Source of the DNA: Marinobacterium sp.
GTDB taxonomy: Bacteria > Pseudomonadota > Gammaproteobacteria > Pseudomonadales > Balneatricaceae
Reading direction: 5' to 3'
Assembly: GCA_030602245.1 (NCBI GenBank)
Contig: JAUWAC010000001.1
Coordinates: 62,001-126,000 of the forward strand
Length of the DNA stretch: 64,000 bases
The notes under the pieces were generated by a model. The model was given only the letters and a program-made list of their open reading frames with translations, had not been told where the DNA came from and did not search any database. Made by a program: the position numbers and the translations under genes. The first letter of the stretch is position 1; every line of letters begins with the position of its first letter. Below, in pieces: positions 19,734-28,561 of the stretch.

Positions 19734-20279
19734 TTAGGGGGCGGGGCACTTGGCCACAAGTCGCGTCGCGTGGTAACTGTCGGCCGGTGCGAGCCTGTGT
19801 GCCGTGTCGGCTTCGCTGCGGGCCTGAATGAATTCAATCAGCTGGTCGAGCTCATGCTCGTTGAAGACCGGTGTGCCGCCGCGAATCAGCTCATGAGCGG
19901 CGACGCCGGGAGCGTTGATCGCACGGCCGGTGAAGCTGCCATCGTAGATGGTGCGGTTGCCGCACGAGGGGCTGTTCGCCTTCATCAGGGCACAGCAGCA
20001 ATCGTGCTGGCGGGCGATGTCCGCGAACAGCTCGGCGCCGGCGAGAAACTGCGGCGTGAAATCCTGCCCGGTATTGGACGTGACCAGAATCGGGAAGCGG
20101 CTCTGTACTTCCGCCGGGGGGCGTGGCGTCGGAAGGCCGCCAAGCACTTCGGGGCAGGCCCAGATAAGCCGGCCTTCGCGCTTCCAGCGCGCAATAACCG
20201 GATGATCGAGAAGATTGTGACCGCCGTCATAGCGTACACGAGCGCCGAGCAGGCAGGCGCTGACGAGTATCTTGTCCAT
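19734..20279 (-). CDS. DUF523 domain protein
   Basis: A 181-residue protein. MDKILVSACLLGARVRYDGGHN and CPEVLGGLPTPRPPAE are the conserved N-terminal blocks of DUF523, and three or four Cys residues (SACLLG, WACPEVLGG, HDCCCALMKANSPSCG) suggest a redox or metal site. The family has no firm function; related domains occur with 2-thiouridine desulfurases. It starts at an ATG with little ribosome-binding sequence. An FNR/Anr-type palindrome lies about 215-230 bases upstream on its side. Confidence 0.85.
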   Translation of the reverse strand: MDKILVSACLLGARVRYDGGHNLLDHPVIARWKREGRLIWACPEVLGGLPTPRPPAEVQSRFPILVTSNTGQDFTPQFLAGAELFADIARQHDCCCALMKANSPSCGNRTIYDGSFTGRAINAPGVAAHELIRGGTPVFNEHELDQLIEFIQARSEADTAHRLAPADSYHATRLVAKCPAP

Positions 20280-20493
20280 GATATGTGCCTTGCATTGTAT
20301 GTTGTTTTTATTCTGCGGGGCGAAGTTTAAATGTTGATGTCAGCGACGGCCAGCTCGACTTTGGTTTCAGCGTGTCGCGATGCCGTGCATGCACTAGCGG
20401 GACGTTGTGAGAAAGCCTTTTGATCTGTGTGGTTATGCGGCGTGTTCTGCGGGGTAGCGGTCAAACCGGTATAACCGACTGAAACGCATTGGG

Positions 20494-20507
20494 TTGATCT
20501 GGATCAA
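20494..20507. promoter_or_regulatory. perfect FNR/Anr-type palindrome upstream of the DUF523 gene
   Basis: TTGAT-CTGG-ATCAA fits the FNR/Anr consensus exactly. It lies in the 263-base gap between the MaoC-type gene and the DUF523 gene. On the minus strand a TTATAC hexamer (20474-20469) sits about 29 bases from the palindrome centre, close to the class II spacing, so a start near 20460 reading towards the DUF523 gene is possible. Confidence 0.5.
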
Positions 20508-20542
20508 TATTCGGCGCACCTGAGCCGGCGCGCCGAACCCGA

Positions 20543-20980
20543 TCAGGCATCGGCCGGACGTTTGTCGACCATGAATACACCCTGTCCGGTGGCCACGAGT
20601 TTGTCGCCCACGTGAACATCAGTGCGGCAGGTGACACGGCGGCGGCGGGTATCGATATCGGTGACTGTCAGCGTCGCGCAGGCCGTATCGCCAATGTGGA
20701 CCGGTGCTTTGAAGCTGATCTGCTGGTCGATGTAGATACAGCCGGGGCCCGGCAGGCGTGTGCCGGCGACGGTTGAAATCAGTGCCGCGCTGAACATGCC
20801 GTGGACGATGCGACCGCCGAACGGCGTCTGCTTTGCATATTCTTCATTGACATGCATGGGGTTGTTGTCGCCGGAGATACCGGCAAACATGTAGACGTCG
20901 GATTCGGAAATGGTCTTGGCAAACGATGCGTTCATACCGATTTCCAGATCTTCGAGGTAGTATCCGTGCAGGTCTTGCAT
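20543..20980 (-). CDS. MaoC-like (R)-specific enoyl-CoA hydratase
   Basis: A 145-residue single hot-dog protein. The hydratase motif reads FAGISGDNNPMHVNEEYA, with the catalytic Asp and His in the expected positions, followed by GGRIVHGMFSAALIS. Proteins of this kind, such as PhaJ, add water to trans-2-enoyl-CoA to give (R)-3-hydroxyacyl-CoA for polyhydroxyalkanoate or fatty acid pathways. I see no pha genes here, so the pathway is open. The start at 20980 follows an AGGAA site; longer readings upstream have no family similarity. It is divergent from the ABC gene at 21153. Confidence 0.88.
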   Translation of the reverse strand: MQDLHGYYLEDLEIGMNASFAKTISESDVYMFAGISGDNNPMHVNEEYAKQTPFGGRIVHGMFSAALISTVAGTRLPGPGCIYIDQQISFKAPVHIGDTACATLTVTDIDTRRRRVTCRTDVHVGDKLVATGQGVFMVDKRPADA

Positions 20981-21152
20981 AGCGGTTCCTGTGCATTGAA
21001 GGCCTGTTCGGCATCGCGGAGTCGGCTGCCGTGCAGGCGAAACGGGTGAGGGTTGACGTATAAATGCTCGATGTTGCAAGCGCGTGTCACTGCAAGTGTA
21101 CCCCAGTGTGCGACAGGGGCGAAATCCGGCGCGCCTGCGCGGAGTGCCCGGC

Positions 21153-21803
21153 GTGAGCGGGGTGCTTGAGCTGCGCGGGCTGAGCCTTGAGCGCGACGGT
21201 GAGCTGTTGCTGGAGTCGACCGATCTGGTGATCGCAGCGGGCGAGCGGCTCCTGATCACCGGGCCGTCCGGTTGTGGCAAGTCCACCTTGCTGCGGGCGT
21301 TGTGTGCCCTCGACGCCGGCGCTGAAACCCGGGTTCTCTATGCCGGCCGGTCGCTGGCGCAATGGACACCCGGGGAGCTGCGCCGACGGGTGGCGTACCT
21401 GCCACAGATACCGGTCATGGTCGCCGGCAGTGTGCGCGACAATCTGCTGCTGCCACTGCAGCTGCGCGTCTATCGCGACCTGCGGATTGATGAGGCGACG
21501 CTCCGGGCGGGGCTCGAAAGCCTGCAGCTTGATCTGCGACTCGACATGGATGCGCAGAAGCTGTCGCCCGGGCAGAAGGCGCGGCTTGCGTTTCTGCAGC
21601 GGCAGTTGCTGGCGCCGGAGGTGATGTTGTGCGATGAGCCGATCGCGGCGCTCGACCCGGACAGCGCCGCGTTGCTGTCGGCCCAGCTCGGGCGGCTGGG
21701 GGAGGCGGGCGTGACGCAGGTGATCGTCAGCCATCAGCCGCTCGATGCGTTGCAGGGGCGTCGTTACCGCATACACGATCGGCGTCTGGAGCTGCAGTCG
21801 TGA
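21153..21803 (+). CDS. ABC transporter ATP-binding protein, FetA/YbbL type
   Basis: A 216-residue ATPase subunit. Walker A is GPSGCGKST, the signature is LSPGQKARLAF, Walker B is VMLCDEPIAALD and the switch His is in VSHQ. Together with the downstream UPF0014 permease it matches the E. coli FetAB pair, reported to export iron and protect against peroxide. The GTG at 21153 has a GGAG site 8 bases upstream, which favours it over the GTG at 21084. Its stop overlaps the GTG start of the permease. Confidence 0.87.
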   Translation: MSGVLELRGLSLERDGELLLESTDLVIAAGERLLITGPSGCGKSTLLRALCALDAGAETRVLYAGRSLAQWTPGELRRRVAYLPQIPVMVAGSVRDNLLLPLQLRVYRDLRIDEATLRAGLESLQLDLRLDMDAQKLSPGQKARLAFLQRQLLAPEVMLCDEPIAALDPDSAALLSAQLGRLGEAGVTQVIVSHQPLDALQGRRYRIHDRRLELQS

Positions 21804-22573
21804 GCGTCGTTGAAATCAGCTGGCTGCAGCTGGCATTGTCGCTGCTGTTCATCCTGCTGGCCGGTGCGGCCTCGCTGTACTATCGCTTGCGAATGGAGCG
21901 GGATCTGCTGGTGGGAACGCTGCGCACCTTCGTTCAGCTGGCGCTGGTCGGCTACGTGCTACAGTTCGTGTTCGATCTGGAGCAGCCCGTTCTTATCCTG
22001 CTGCTCTATCTCTGGATGCTGTTCTGGGCGGCTCATGCCGTTCGCGGTCGTGTCGATGAAGACGACATTTCCATCCTCGGGCCGACCTTTGTCTCGATGG
22101 CGGTCGCCTTCACGCTGATGACGGCGCTGGTGACCGGTGCGATCATTCAGGTCGAGCCCTGGTACAACCCGCAGTATTTCATCCCGCTGGGCGGCATGAT
22201 CGCCGGCAATGCGATGAATGCGATCTCGCTGGCGCTCGAGCGCCTGCTCAGTGGGTTGCGACAGCAGCGCGCTGAAGTCGAGCTGATACTGAGCCTCGGC
22301 GGCAGCTGGCAGGAAGCATCGCAACGCTTGCGACGGGAAGCGATCCGCGCCGGCATGATCCCGTCGGTCAATGCGATGATGACGGTCGGCCTGGTGTCGC
22401 TGCCGGGCATGATGAGCGGTCAGATTCTGGCCGGGATCGACCCGGCGCAGGCGGTGCGCTACCAGATTCTGGTGATGGTCATGCTGGTCGGAGCCACGGC
22501 GCTCGGAACGTTGCTGGTCGTCAATCTGATCCTGCGGCGCTGCTTTACCCGCTTTGAACAGTTGCGTCTGTGA
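21800..22573 (+). CDS. Iron export permease FetB/YbbM (UPF0014)
   Basis: A 257-residue permease with about seven transmembrane segments. It shows the family blocks [39 protein letters not shown] and [20 protein letters not shown]. It pairs with the overlapping ATPase gene (GTG start within the ATPase stop, 21800-21803). Family knowledge points to iron export; the substrate here is inferred. Confidence 0.88.
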   Translation: MSVVEISWLQLALSLLFILLAGAASLYYRLRMERDLLVGTLRTFVQLALVGYVLQFVFDLEQPVLILLLYLWMLFWAAHAVRGRVDEDDISILGPTFVSMAVAFTLMTALVTGAIIQVEPWYNPQYFIPLGGMIAGNAMNAISLALERLLSGLRQQRAEVELILSLGGSWQEASQRLRREAIRAGMIPSVNAMMTVGLVSLPGMMSGQILAGIDPAQAVRYQILVMVMLVGATALGTLLVVNLILRRCFTRFEQLRL

Positions 22574-22664
22574 CGCGACGGAAACGCGCAGATTACTGGA
22601 ATGCGCGGTAAAATGGGGTATCTTTACGCCCTTTGTAAACCACTGGATACCGATACGGAAGACG

Positions 22665-23858
22665 ATGATTATCAAACCCAAGATCCGCGGCTTTATCTGT
22701 ACAACCACTCACCCGGTCGGCTGTGAAGCCAATGTGCGCGAGCAGATCGAGTTCACCAAGGCACAGGGGCCGATCGAAAACGGTCCGAAAAAGGTGCTCG
22801 TGATCGGTGCGTCCAGCGGTTACGGCCTGTCCTCTCGCATCGCGGCCGCGTTCGGCAGCGGCGCTGCCACGATTGGCGTGTTCTTCGAGAAGCCGGGGAC
22901 CGAGAAAAAGCCGGGCACGGCGGGCTGGTACAACTCCGCAGCGTTCGAGCGTTTCGCGCACGAAGAGGGGCTGTACGCCAAGAGTCTGAATGGTGATGCG
23001 TTCTCAAACGAAGCCAAGCAGAAGGTGATCGAGCTGATCAAGCAGGACCTGGGGCAGATCGATCTGGTGGTGTACTCGCTGGCATCACCGGTGCGCAAGC
23101 TGCCGGACAGCGGTGAAGTGGTGCGCTCGTCGCTGAAGCCGATCGGTGAACCGTACCGCTCGACCGCCATCGACACCAACAAGGATTGCATCATCGAGGC
23201 GGAGGTCGAGCCGGCCACCGAGCAGGAGGTGGCTGATACCGTCACCGTCATGGGCGGTGAAGACTGGGAACTCTGGCTGCAGGCGCTGGATGAGGCCGGT
23301 GTTCTGGCCGAGGGCTGCAAGAGTGTTGCCTACAGCTACATCGGTACCGATATCACCTGGCCGATCTACTGGCACGGTGCGCTGGGTAAAGCGAAACAGG
23401 ATCTCGACCGCGCCGCCGGTGAGCTGAACAGCCGTCTGGCAGCGAAAGGTGGTCAGGCCAACATCGCGGTGCTGAAGTCCGTGGTGACTCAGGCCAGCTC
23501 GGCGATCCCGGTCATGCCGCTGTACCTGTCGATGGTCTTCAAGGTGATGCGCGAACAGGGTCTGCATGAAGGCTGCATGGAGCAGATCCACCGTCTGTTC
23601 CGCACCGGTCTGTACGGTGAGGGTGCGGTTATCGACGAGGGCAGCCGCTACCGTATGGATGACTGGGAGCTGCGTGACGAGGTGCAGAACGCCTGTCGCG
23701 AACTCTGGCCGACCGTCACCACCGAAAACCTGTTTGAGAAGACCGATTACGCACTGTACAAGCAGGAGTTCCTCAAGCTGTTCGGCTTCGGTATCGACGG
23801 CGTTGACTACGACGCGGACGTCAACCCGCAGGTTGACTTCGACGTGATCGACATCTGA
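22665..23858 (+). CDS. fabV: Trans-2-enoyl-CoA/ACP reductase FabV
   Basis: A 397-residue enoyl reductase of the FabV/TER family that completes the fatty acid elongation cycle with NADH. It begins [20 protein letters not shown]. The nucleotide-binding loop is [20 protein letters not shown], and the catalytic pair follows the YX8K spacing in [10 protein letters not shown]. The length is normal for the family. FabV enzymes are insensitive to triclosan, unlike FabI. The ATG at 22665 is the family start. A rho-independent terminator follows the stop. Confidence 0.96.
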   Translation: MIIKPKIRGFICTTTHPVGCEANVREQIEFTKAQGPIENGPKKVLVIGASSGYGLSSRIAAAFGSGAATIGVFFEKPGTEKKPGTAGWYNSAAFERFAHEEGLYAKSLNGDAFSNEAKQKVIELIKQDLGQIDLVVYSLASPVRKLPDSGEVVRSSLKPIGEPYRSTAIDTNKDCIIEAEVEPATEQEVADTVTVMGGEDWELWLQALDEAGVLAEGCKSVAYSYIGTDITWPIYWHGALGKAKQDLDRAAGELNSRLAAKGGQANIAVLKSVVTQASSAIPVMPLYLSMVFKVMREQGLHEGCMEQIHRLFRTGLYGEGAVIDEGSRYRMDDWELRDEVQNACRELWPTVTTENLFEKTDYALYKQEFLKLFGFGIDGVDYDADVNPQVDFDVIDI

Positions 23859-23881
23859 TTTGTCGCTGCTTCTGCGGTACG

Positions 23882-23909
23882 AAAAAGCGGCCCCGCACGG
23901 GGCCGTTTT
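23882..23909 (+). terminator. rho-independent terminator after fabV
   Basis: A GC-rich 7-bp stem (CGGCCCC / GGGGCCG, 23888-23905) is followed by TTTT and preceded by an A run. Confidence 0.85.
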
Positions 23910-23989
23910 GCGCCGAACGGGCGTTTGGTTCTCGGTGTGCTTTGTGCAATACTTCAACCACGCCCCGATTAACGCCGAAGGAGCTGGCA

Positions 23990-24514
23990 ATGAGCATCAG
24001 GACGATCACCGCGTGTATCAGCGTTTCTGCACTGGCCGTTCTGGCCGGTTGCACCACAACCCCGCAAAACACCCTCGCAACGATACCGGACGCGGCCCGT
24101 TCGGTGGCCAGCAAACAGGAGCTGAGCGGTAACTGGACCGTTTACGCGATCGGTAACCGCAGCCTCAGTGGTCCTCACAGCCCGCGCGTTGCGTTTGACG
24201 ACGATGAGCGCGTCGGTGGTATTGCCGGCTGTAACCGTTTTCTGGGCGGATATCGTCTTGACAGTAATGGCGACCTGAGTTTCGGCGAAATGCGTCTGAC
24301 CCGGCGCATCTGTCCTGAGCCGATCATGTTTCAGGAGGCACTGCTGCTCAGCCGCCTGCGCGACGTGGATCGCAGCCTGATTACGCCGGGAGGCGATCTG
24401 TTGCTCTACTATGATGAGGATGAGCTGCCGATCCGGCTGCAGCGTGATGCTCGCATCCACCTGCAGGACCCTCAGACCAGTATTCGCAGTGACGGTCTCG
24501 CTCACGCCGGCTGA
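23990..24514 (+). CDS. META-domain lipoprotein
   Basis: A 174-residue lipoprotein. The signal peptide ends in the lipobox LAGC (about residues 17-20), so the mature protein would be lipidated and, with Thr at +2, probably go to the outer membrane. Residues about 47-150 form a META/HslJ-type domain: LSGNWTVYAIGNRSL, the GIAGCNRFLGGYRLD turn and the RRICPEPIMFQEALL block. E. coli HslJ is a heat-inducible outer-membrane protein linked to novobiocin resistance; the role here is unknown. The start has an AAGGAG site. It stands as a single gene between fabV and hemH. Confidence 0.85.
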   Translation: MSIRTITACISVSALAVLAGCTTTPQNTLATIPDAARSVASKQELSGNWTVYAIGNRSLSGPHSPRVAFDDDERVGGIAGCNRFLGGYRLDSNGDLSFGEMRLTRRICPEPIMFQEALLLSRLRDVDRSLITPGGDLLLYYDEDELPIRLQRDARIHLQDPQTSIRSDGLAHAG

Positions 24515-24621
24515 GTGTCGCTGCGCGAAGGTGTTGCGGGTTGATCCATCAGGCTGCTGGAGCCGTACCGGCTGCTTTCAGTACACTATGCATATCAGCG
24601 GGTTGAGGCAGAGAGCAGCAC

Positions 24622-25707
24622 ATGAAGTACACAGGAGTGAACGGCTTTTCCCATCAGAATCGCGGGCGGATCGGTGTTCTGCTGACCAATCTGGGGACGC
24701 CGGATGAACCCACCCCGGCGGCGCTGCGGCGCTACCTGAAGGAGTTTCTCTGGGACCCGCGGGTGGTCGAAGTACCACGCCCGATCTGGTGGCTGATTCT
24801 CAACGGCATCATCCTGAATGTACGCCCACGCCGCTCTGCGGCGGCCTATCAGGAAGTATGGACCGACGAGGGATCGCCACTGCTGCTGCACACCCGGGCG
24901 CAGGCGCAAGCGCTGGCAAGCCGGCTATCGAACGAGGCCGATGGCCGGATTCTGGTGGATTTTGCGATGCGTTACGGCAACCCGTCGATCACCTCGGTGC
25001 TGTCGCGGATGCAGGATGCCGGCGTGCGTCAGTTGCTGGTACTGCCGCTCTACCCGCAGTACAGCGGTGCGACGACGGCGTCGACGTTCGATGCGCTGGC
25101 GGCCGACTTTACCCGACGTCGCTGGCTGCCTGATCTGCGCTTTGTCTCTCATTACCACGATTTCGAGCCCTATATCGAGGCGATGGCTGTGGCGATCGAA
25201 GAGCACTGGCGCCAGCATGGTCGGGCCGACCGCCTGCTGTTGTCCTATCATGGCGTGCCCAGGCGTTATCTGCTGGCCGGGGATCCCTATTACTGCGAGT
25301 GCATGAAGACCTCACGCCTGCTGGCGCAGCGGCTCGGGCTCAAAGAGGGTGAGTATCAGACCTGCTTCCAGTCCCGCTTCGGTCGCGAAGAGTGGCTCAA
25401 GCCCTATACCGACGAGACGCTGAAAGCGCTGCCGGGGCAGGGGGTGCGCTCGGTGCAGGTGTTCTGTCCCGGTTTTGCGGCCGATTGTCTCGAGACGATC
25501 GAGGAGATTGGCGTTGAAAACCGTGATTATTTCCTTGGCGCCGGTGGTGAGCGTTACGAGTATATCGAAGCGCTGAACAGTCGTGACGCTCATATCGATG
25601 CGCTGGAACGGTTGGTGCGGCAACAGATCGGTGACTGGCTGCTGAGCGCAGAACCCTGTGCCGAAGATACGGATCGACATGCCAGGGCGGCAGGGGCGCC
25701 GTTCTGA
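24622..25707 (+). CDS. hemH: Ferrochelatase
   Basis: A 361-residue enzyme that inserts ferrous iron into protoporphyrin IX to make haem. It begins RIGVLLTNLGTPDEPTP; the metal-binding His is in SYHGVPRRYL and the acidic partner is in PGFAADCLETIEEI. GDPYYCECMKTS carries cysteines in a region typical of proteobacterial forms without a certain Fe-S cluster. It has about 40 residues beyond the usual 320, mostly at the C terminus. It is a single gene. Confidence 0.96.
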   Translation: MKYTGVNGFSHQNRGRIGVLLTNLGTPDEPTPAALRRYLKEFLWDPRVVEVPRPIWWLILNGIILNVRPRRSAAAYQEVWTDEGSPLLLHTRAQAQALASRLSNEADGRILVDFAMRYGNPSITSVLSRMQDAGVRQLLVLPLYPQYSGATTASTFDALAADFTRRRWLPDLRFVSHYHDFEPYIEAMAVAIEEHWRQHGRADRLLLSYHGVPRRYLLAGDPYYCECMKTSRLLAQRLGLKEGEYQTCFQSRFGREEWLKPYTDETLKALPGQGVRSVQVFCPGFAADCLETIEEIGVENRDYFLGAGGERYEYIEALNSRDAHIDALERLVRQQIGDWLLSAEPCAEDTDRHARAAGAPF

Positions 25708-25829
25708 GGTTTTTCAGCTGCGCAGGAATTCCTGTTTGCCCGACGCTTCTGCATGTGCACAATAAGGGGTGTAGCACGGGCATCGGTGCCTGCGTTGCGC
25801 TGCTCTAAACCAGCCGAGGAGGCCGCACG

Positions 25830-26015
25830 ATGAGTACTACCACTCCCCATCCGAAGTTCATGGAAGCGATGCGCAAGCTGTCAGCAATGACCGAAGAAGA
25901 GCGGCTGTCCGAGGAAAATCGCGAGCTGTTCGAGCAGGCGATGAAGTACGCGCCGCTGGACATACAGCCCGCGCTGATCGCGATTCAGAAGAAATACGAA
26001 GTATCCGTTCACTGA
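25830..26015 (+). CDS. Small acidic protein of unknown function
   Basis: A 61-residue protein (MSTTTPHPKFMEAMRKL...) with no domain that I recognise. It is predicted to be largely helical, with the acidic stretch MTEEERLSEENRELFEQA, and has no signal or membrane segment. A strong ribosome-binding site (GAGGAGG) 6-8 bases before the ATG and codon use like its neighbours support a real gene. It lies between hemH and a converging small gene. Confidence 0.6.
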   Translation: MSTTTPHPKFMEAMRKLSAMTEEERLSEENRELFEQAMKYAPLDIQPALIAIQKKYEVSVH

Positions 26016-26107
26016 GGTGGGCTGAATGTCGGGAAGCGGCGGCCCCGTGAAGGGCTCGCGCTTACCCGGCGGGTAACAGGGTAGCTGTCCGCGGTGGATC
26101 GTCCGCT

Positions 26108-26380
26108 CTATGCCACGACGGGGCGGTGCTCCGGATGGGTCGCCATAAAGTGCTGCAGTACGGCCCTTAGCAGCCGTTCCTGATCCTTGTCTCCGGTGCG
26201 GTGGGCGTGGGCAATATCATCCAGAATGATCTGCTTGATCATCGGCTCTCCGTCATGGGTAACCAGATAATGACCGAGTGCCATCGCTATGATCGAATCC
26301 ATATGTTCATGTGAGGCGATAGCGCTGATCTCATCTTCGGTCAGATCTGACATCGCCAGACACTCTTCGTAGGTCAACAT
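26108..26380 (-). CDS. Small protein of unknown function
   Basis: A 90-residue soluble protein beginning MLTYEECLAMSDLTEDEI. It has two or three predicted helices, one of them His-rich (ASHEHMDSIIAMALGHYLVTHDGEP), which could bind metal, but I do not recognise the family. The start has a GAGGAGG site about 9 bases upstream; the longer open frame upstream has unlikely composition. A 282-base gap separates it from the FemAB-like gene on the same strand. That gap has an FNR/Anr-type palindrome at its far end. Confidence 0.6.
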   Translation of the reverse strand: MLTYEECLAMSDLTEDEISAIASHEHMDSIIAMALGHYLVTHDGEPMIKQIILDDIAHAHRTGDKDQERLLRAVLQHFMATHPEHRPVVA

Positions 26381-26652
26381 CTCCGATCCTCCTCGGCGCT
26401 GGGCGCTGATTATTAGGGTTATTGTCTGCTCTGCGTCTTTCATTCTAGGTGAGGGATCGGGGTGGAGAGTGGGCGACGTCGCGAGTATTTTTGATCGCGG
26501 GCTGGGAGCCACTGAAACTCGCTCATGTTGCGCCCGCGAAACGTTCGTTGGCCTGTCTGTAATGTCTTGTTTTCAGGATCTCTTTTCGGAAAGGCTCGGA
26601 TCAGGATGAGGCGGGCGTGTACGGCAGGAGCGCGGTGCTAACGCCGGGTTGT

Positions 26653-26666
26653 TTGATCTCGATCAA
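26653..26666. promoter_or_regulatory. perfect FNR/Anr-type palindrome at the end of the FemAB-like gene
   Basis: TTGAT-CTCG-ATCAA fits the FNR/Anr consensus exactly. It overlaps the stop codon of the FemAB-like gene and lies about 280 bases before the small minus-strand gene at 26380. I see no good -10 at class II distance, so its function is doubtful. Confidence 0.35.
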
Positions 26667-27802
26667 GCCTGATCGGGCTTGCGGAACGGCAGTCCTTGCG
26701 CAAGCGCGTCCATCTGTGCGCGTATCTGGTGCGCTTCGCGATCCAGAAAGTCCGCAATGGCGGGGCGAAAACCGGTTTCCTCGATCCAGTGACAGGACCA
26801 GGTTTCGATCGGTTCGAAGCCGCGCTGAATCTTGTGCTCGCCCTGGGCGCCGGGGTCAAAGCGGGCCAGTCCCTGCTCTATGCAGTATTCGATGCCCTGG
26901 TAGTAGCAGGCCTCAAAATGCAGGCTGTCATACTCGGCCTGGCAACCCCAGTAGCGCCCGTACAGCGTGTCGTCACTGCGCAGACACAGGGCGCCGGCAA
27001 CGGTCTCGCCGTCGTGCTCGGCCAGTATCAGCAGCAGATGCTCCGGCAGCGTGTCGCACAACAGGGAGAAGAATTCCGCCGTCAGATAGCCTTTCATGCC
27101 GCGCTTGCGGTAGGTCGTCTGATAGAAGCGGTAAAACTGCTGCAGCATCGGTGCGGTGATATCCCGTCCCGGCACCCGGCGCAGCGTTACGCCCTGGCGA
27201 GCCACCTTTTCGCGCTCCTTGCGCAGATTCTTGCGTTTGCGCGACGAAAAGGTGGCGAGAAAATCATCGAACGAGCCGTAGTCGCGGTTGAACCAGTGGT
27301 ACTGGCTGCCAAGGCGTTTCATCAGTCCCTCGGCTTCGAGCCGGGGGGTAACGCCGGGCTCGACGAATAACCCATGCCAGCCGGAGGCATCGAAACGGCG
27401 GCAGAGCTGGCGAACAGCGTCGACAATCGCGGCAATGCCGCGGTCGTGGTCGATCGACAGTCCAAACCGCGGGCCTGTGGCCGGGGTGAAGGGGATGGCG
27501 GTCAGCAGCTTGGGGTAGTACTCGAGACCATGACGGTGCCAGGCGTCGGCCCAGGCCCAATCGAACACGTATTCGCCCCAGGAGTGACTTTTCAGATACA
27601 GGGGCATTGCACCGACCATCGCGCCCTGCTCATGCAGGGTCAGGTGCAGCGGTTGCCAGCCGGTCTCCGGGGTGACGCTGCCGGAGCGCTCCAGCGCGGC
27701 CAGAAATTCGTGGCGCAGAAACGGGTATGCCGTACCGCACAGGGTGTTCCATTGTGCGCAGGGTATCTCGTCGATGGCGGTGTGAAGCTTGACGTCCAGC
27801 AT
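26663..27802 (-). CDS. FemAB/GNAT-like acyltransferase (DUF482 family)
   Basis: A 379-residue protein of the COG3146/DUF482 group, which has a double GNAT fold related to FemAB peptidyltransferases. It shows AQWNTLCGTAYPFLRHEFL at the N terminus, VFDWAWADAWHRHGLEYYPKL in the first half and the GNAT-like LILAEHDGETVAGALCLRSDD with LHFEACYYQGIEYCIEQGL in the second. No catalytic residue is certain, and the substrate is unknown. It is divergent from the HIT gene across about 100 bases. Confidence 0.8.
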   Translation of the reverse strand: MLDVKLHTAIDEIPCAQWNTLCGTAYPFLRHEFLAALERSGSVTPETGWQPLHLTLHEQGAMVGAMPLYLKSHSWGEYVFDWAWADAWHRHGLEYYPKLLTAIPFTPATGPRFGLSIDHDRGIAAIVDAVRQLCRRFDASGWHGLFVEPGVTPRLEAEGLMKRLGSQYHWFNRDYGSFDDFLATFSSRKRKNLRKEREKVARQGVTLRRVPGRDITAPMLQQFYRFYQTTYRKRGMKGYLTAEFFSLLCDTLPEHLLLILAEHDGETVAGALCLRSDDTLYGRYWGCQAEYDSLHFEACYYQGIEYCIEQGLARFDPGAQGEHKIQRGFEPIETWSCHWIEETGFRPAIADFLDREAHQIRAQMDALAQGLPFRKPDQA

Positions 27803-27903
27803 CCGGTCTATACTTTACGCGTGTGGGTGGTGGGTGAGCGTTGCCTTTCAACGCCTACGCTGAAAACAACTTATCAGATCCCGATGCTGTTGGCAGGAGT
27901 ACC

Positions 27904-28350
27904 ATGGACGAGCTTGAACTGGAATTTGAACTTGACCCGACACTGGCGGCGGACACCCTGTGGATGGGGGATTTTCCACTGTGTCGTCTGTTGCTGATGA
28001 ATGATGCCAATTATCCGTGGTTCATCATGGTGCCGCGCCGCGCCGGTGTCACCGAGATCTACCATCTGTCGCTTGAAGATCGCGATCAGCTGATGCGCGA
28101 ATCGAGCTTTCTGGCCGAGAATCTGGCCGACCTGTTTCAGGCGCGCAAGATGAACATCGCCACGTTGGGCAATCAGGTGCCTCAGCTGCACGTGCACCAT
28201 ATCGTGCGCCAGGAGCACGATCCGGCCTGGCCTCAGCCGGTGTGGGGCAAGGTGCCGGCGGTCCGCTACAGCGACGAGGCGATCCGCGATATCCGCGAGC
28301 GACTGTGCCGTCTGCTGTGCGGTGACCTCGGCTTTACCCTCCACGCGTGA
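27904..28350 (+). CDS. HIT domain protein
   Basis: A 148-residue protein with an HIT fold, related to Ap4A hydrolase-like nucleotide hydrolases. The His block reads NQVPQLHVHHIVRQEHDPAWP; proteobacterial relatives usually have HVHVIAR here, so the second hydrophobic position is His. The preceding FIMVPRRAGVTEIYHL matches the family. The ATG at 27904 is 21 codons inside a longer open frame and begins the conserved part. It is likely to hydrolyse or bind a nucleotide phosphoester; no substrate can be named. Confidence 0.85.
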   Translation: MDELELEFELDPTLAADTLWMGDFPLCRLLLMNDANYPWFIMVPRRAGVTEIYHLSLEDRDQLMRESSFLAENLADLFQARKMNIATLGNQVPQLHVHHIVRQEHDPAWPQPVWGKVPAVRYSDEAIRDIRERLCRLLCGDLGFTLHA

Positions 28351-28390
28351 TTTGACGCCAACGGCCCCTGTCAGGGGAGGTCAAATCGAG

Positions 28391-28396
28391 TATAAT
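28391..28396 (+). promoter_or_regulatory. -10 element of a candidate aspS promoter
   Basis: TATAAT matches the sigma70 -10 consensus, but the -35 position holds only weak similarity. It would give a leader of about 160 bases before aspS that contains a strong GCCCGGG/CCCGGGC hairpin (28431-28463). Confidence 0.4.
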
Positions 28397-28561
28397 TCCC
28401 GCCTTTGATTCCAGCGCGGCAGCGCTGACTGCCCGGGCCTTGTGTGGCTCGGCGGTCCCGGGCGCTGTCGTCGTGCCCTGGTGTTCGGTCATTTGCGCCT
28501 GGGTCTTCAGTTTTCATGCCCGATTCACAGGGCCCAAGATTAAGAGGCAGGATAGGGAACT

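Noticed and set aside
26062-26076. A TTACCC/GGGTAA hairpin between two small converging genes, considered as a terminator
   Set aside because: There is no T tract on either side, so I only note it.
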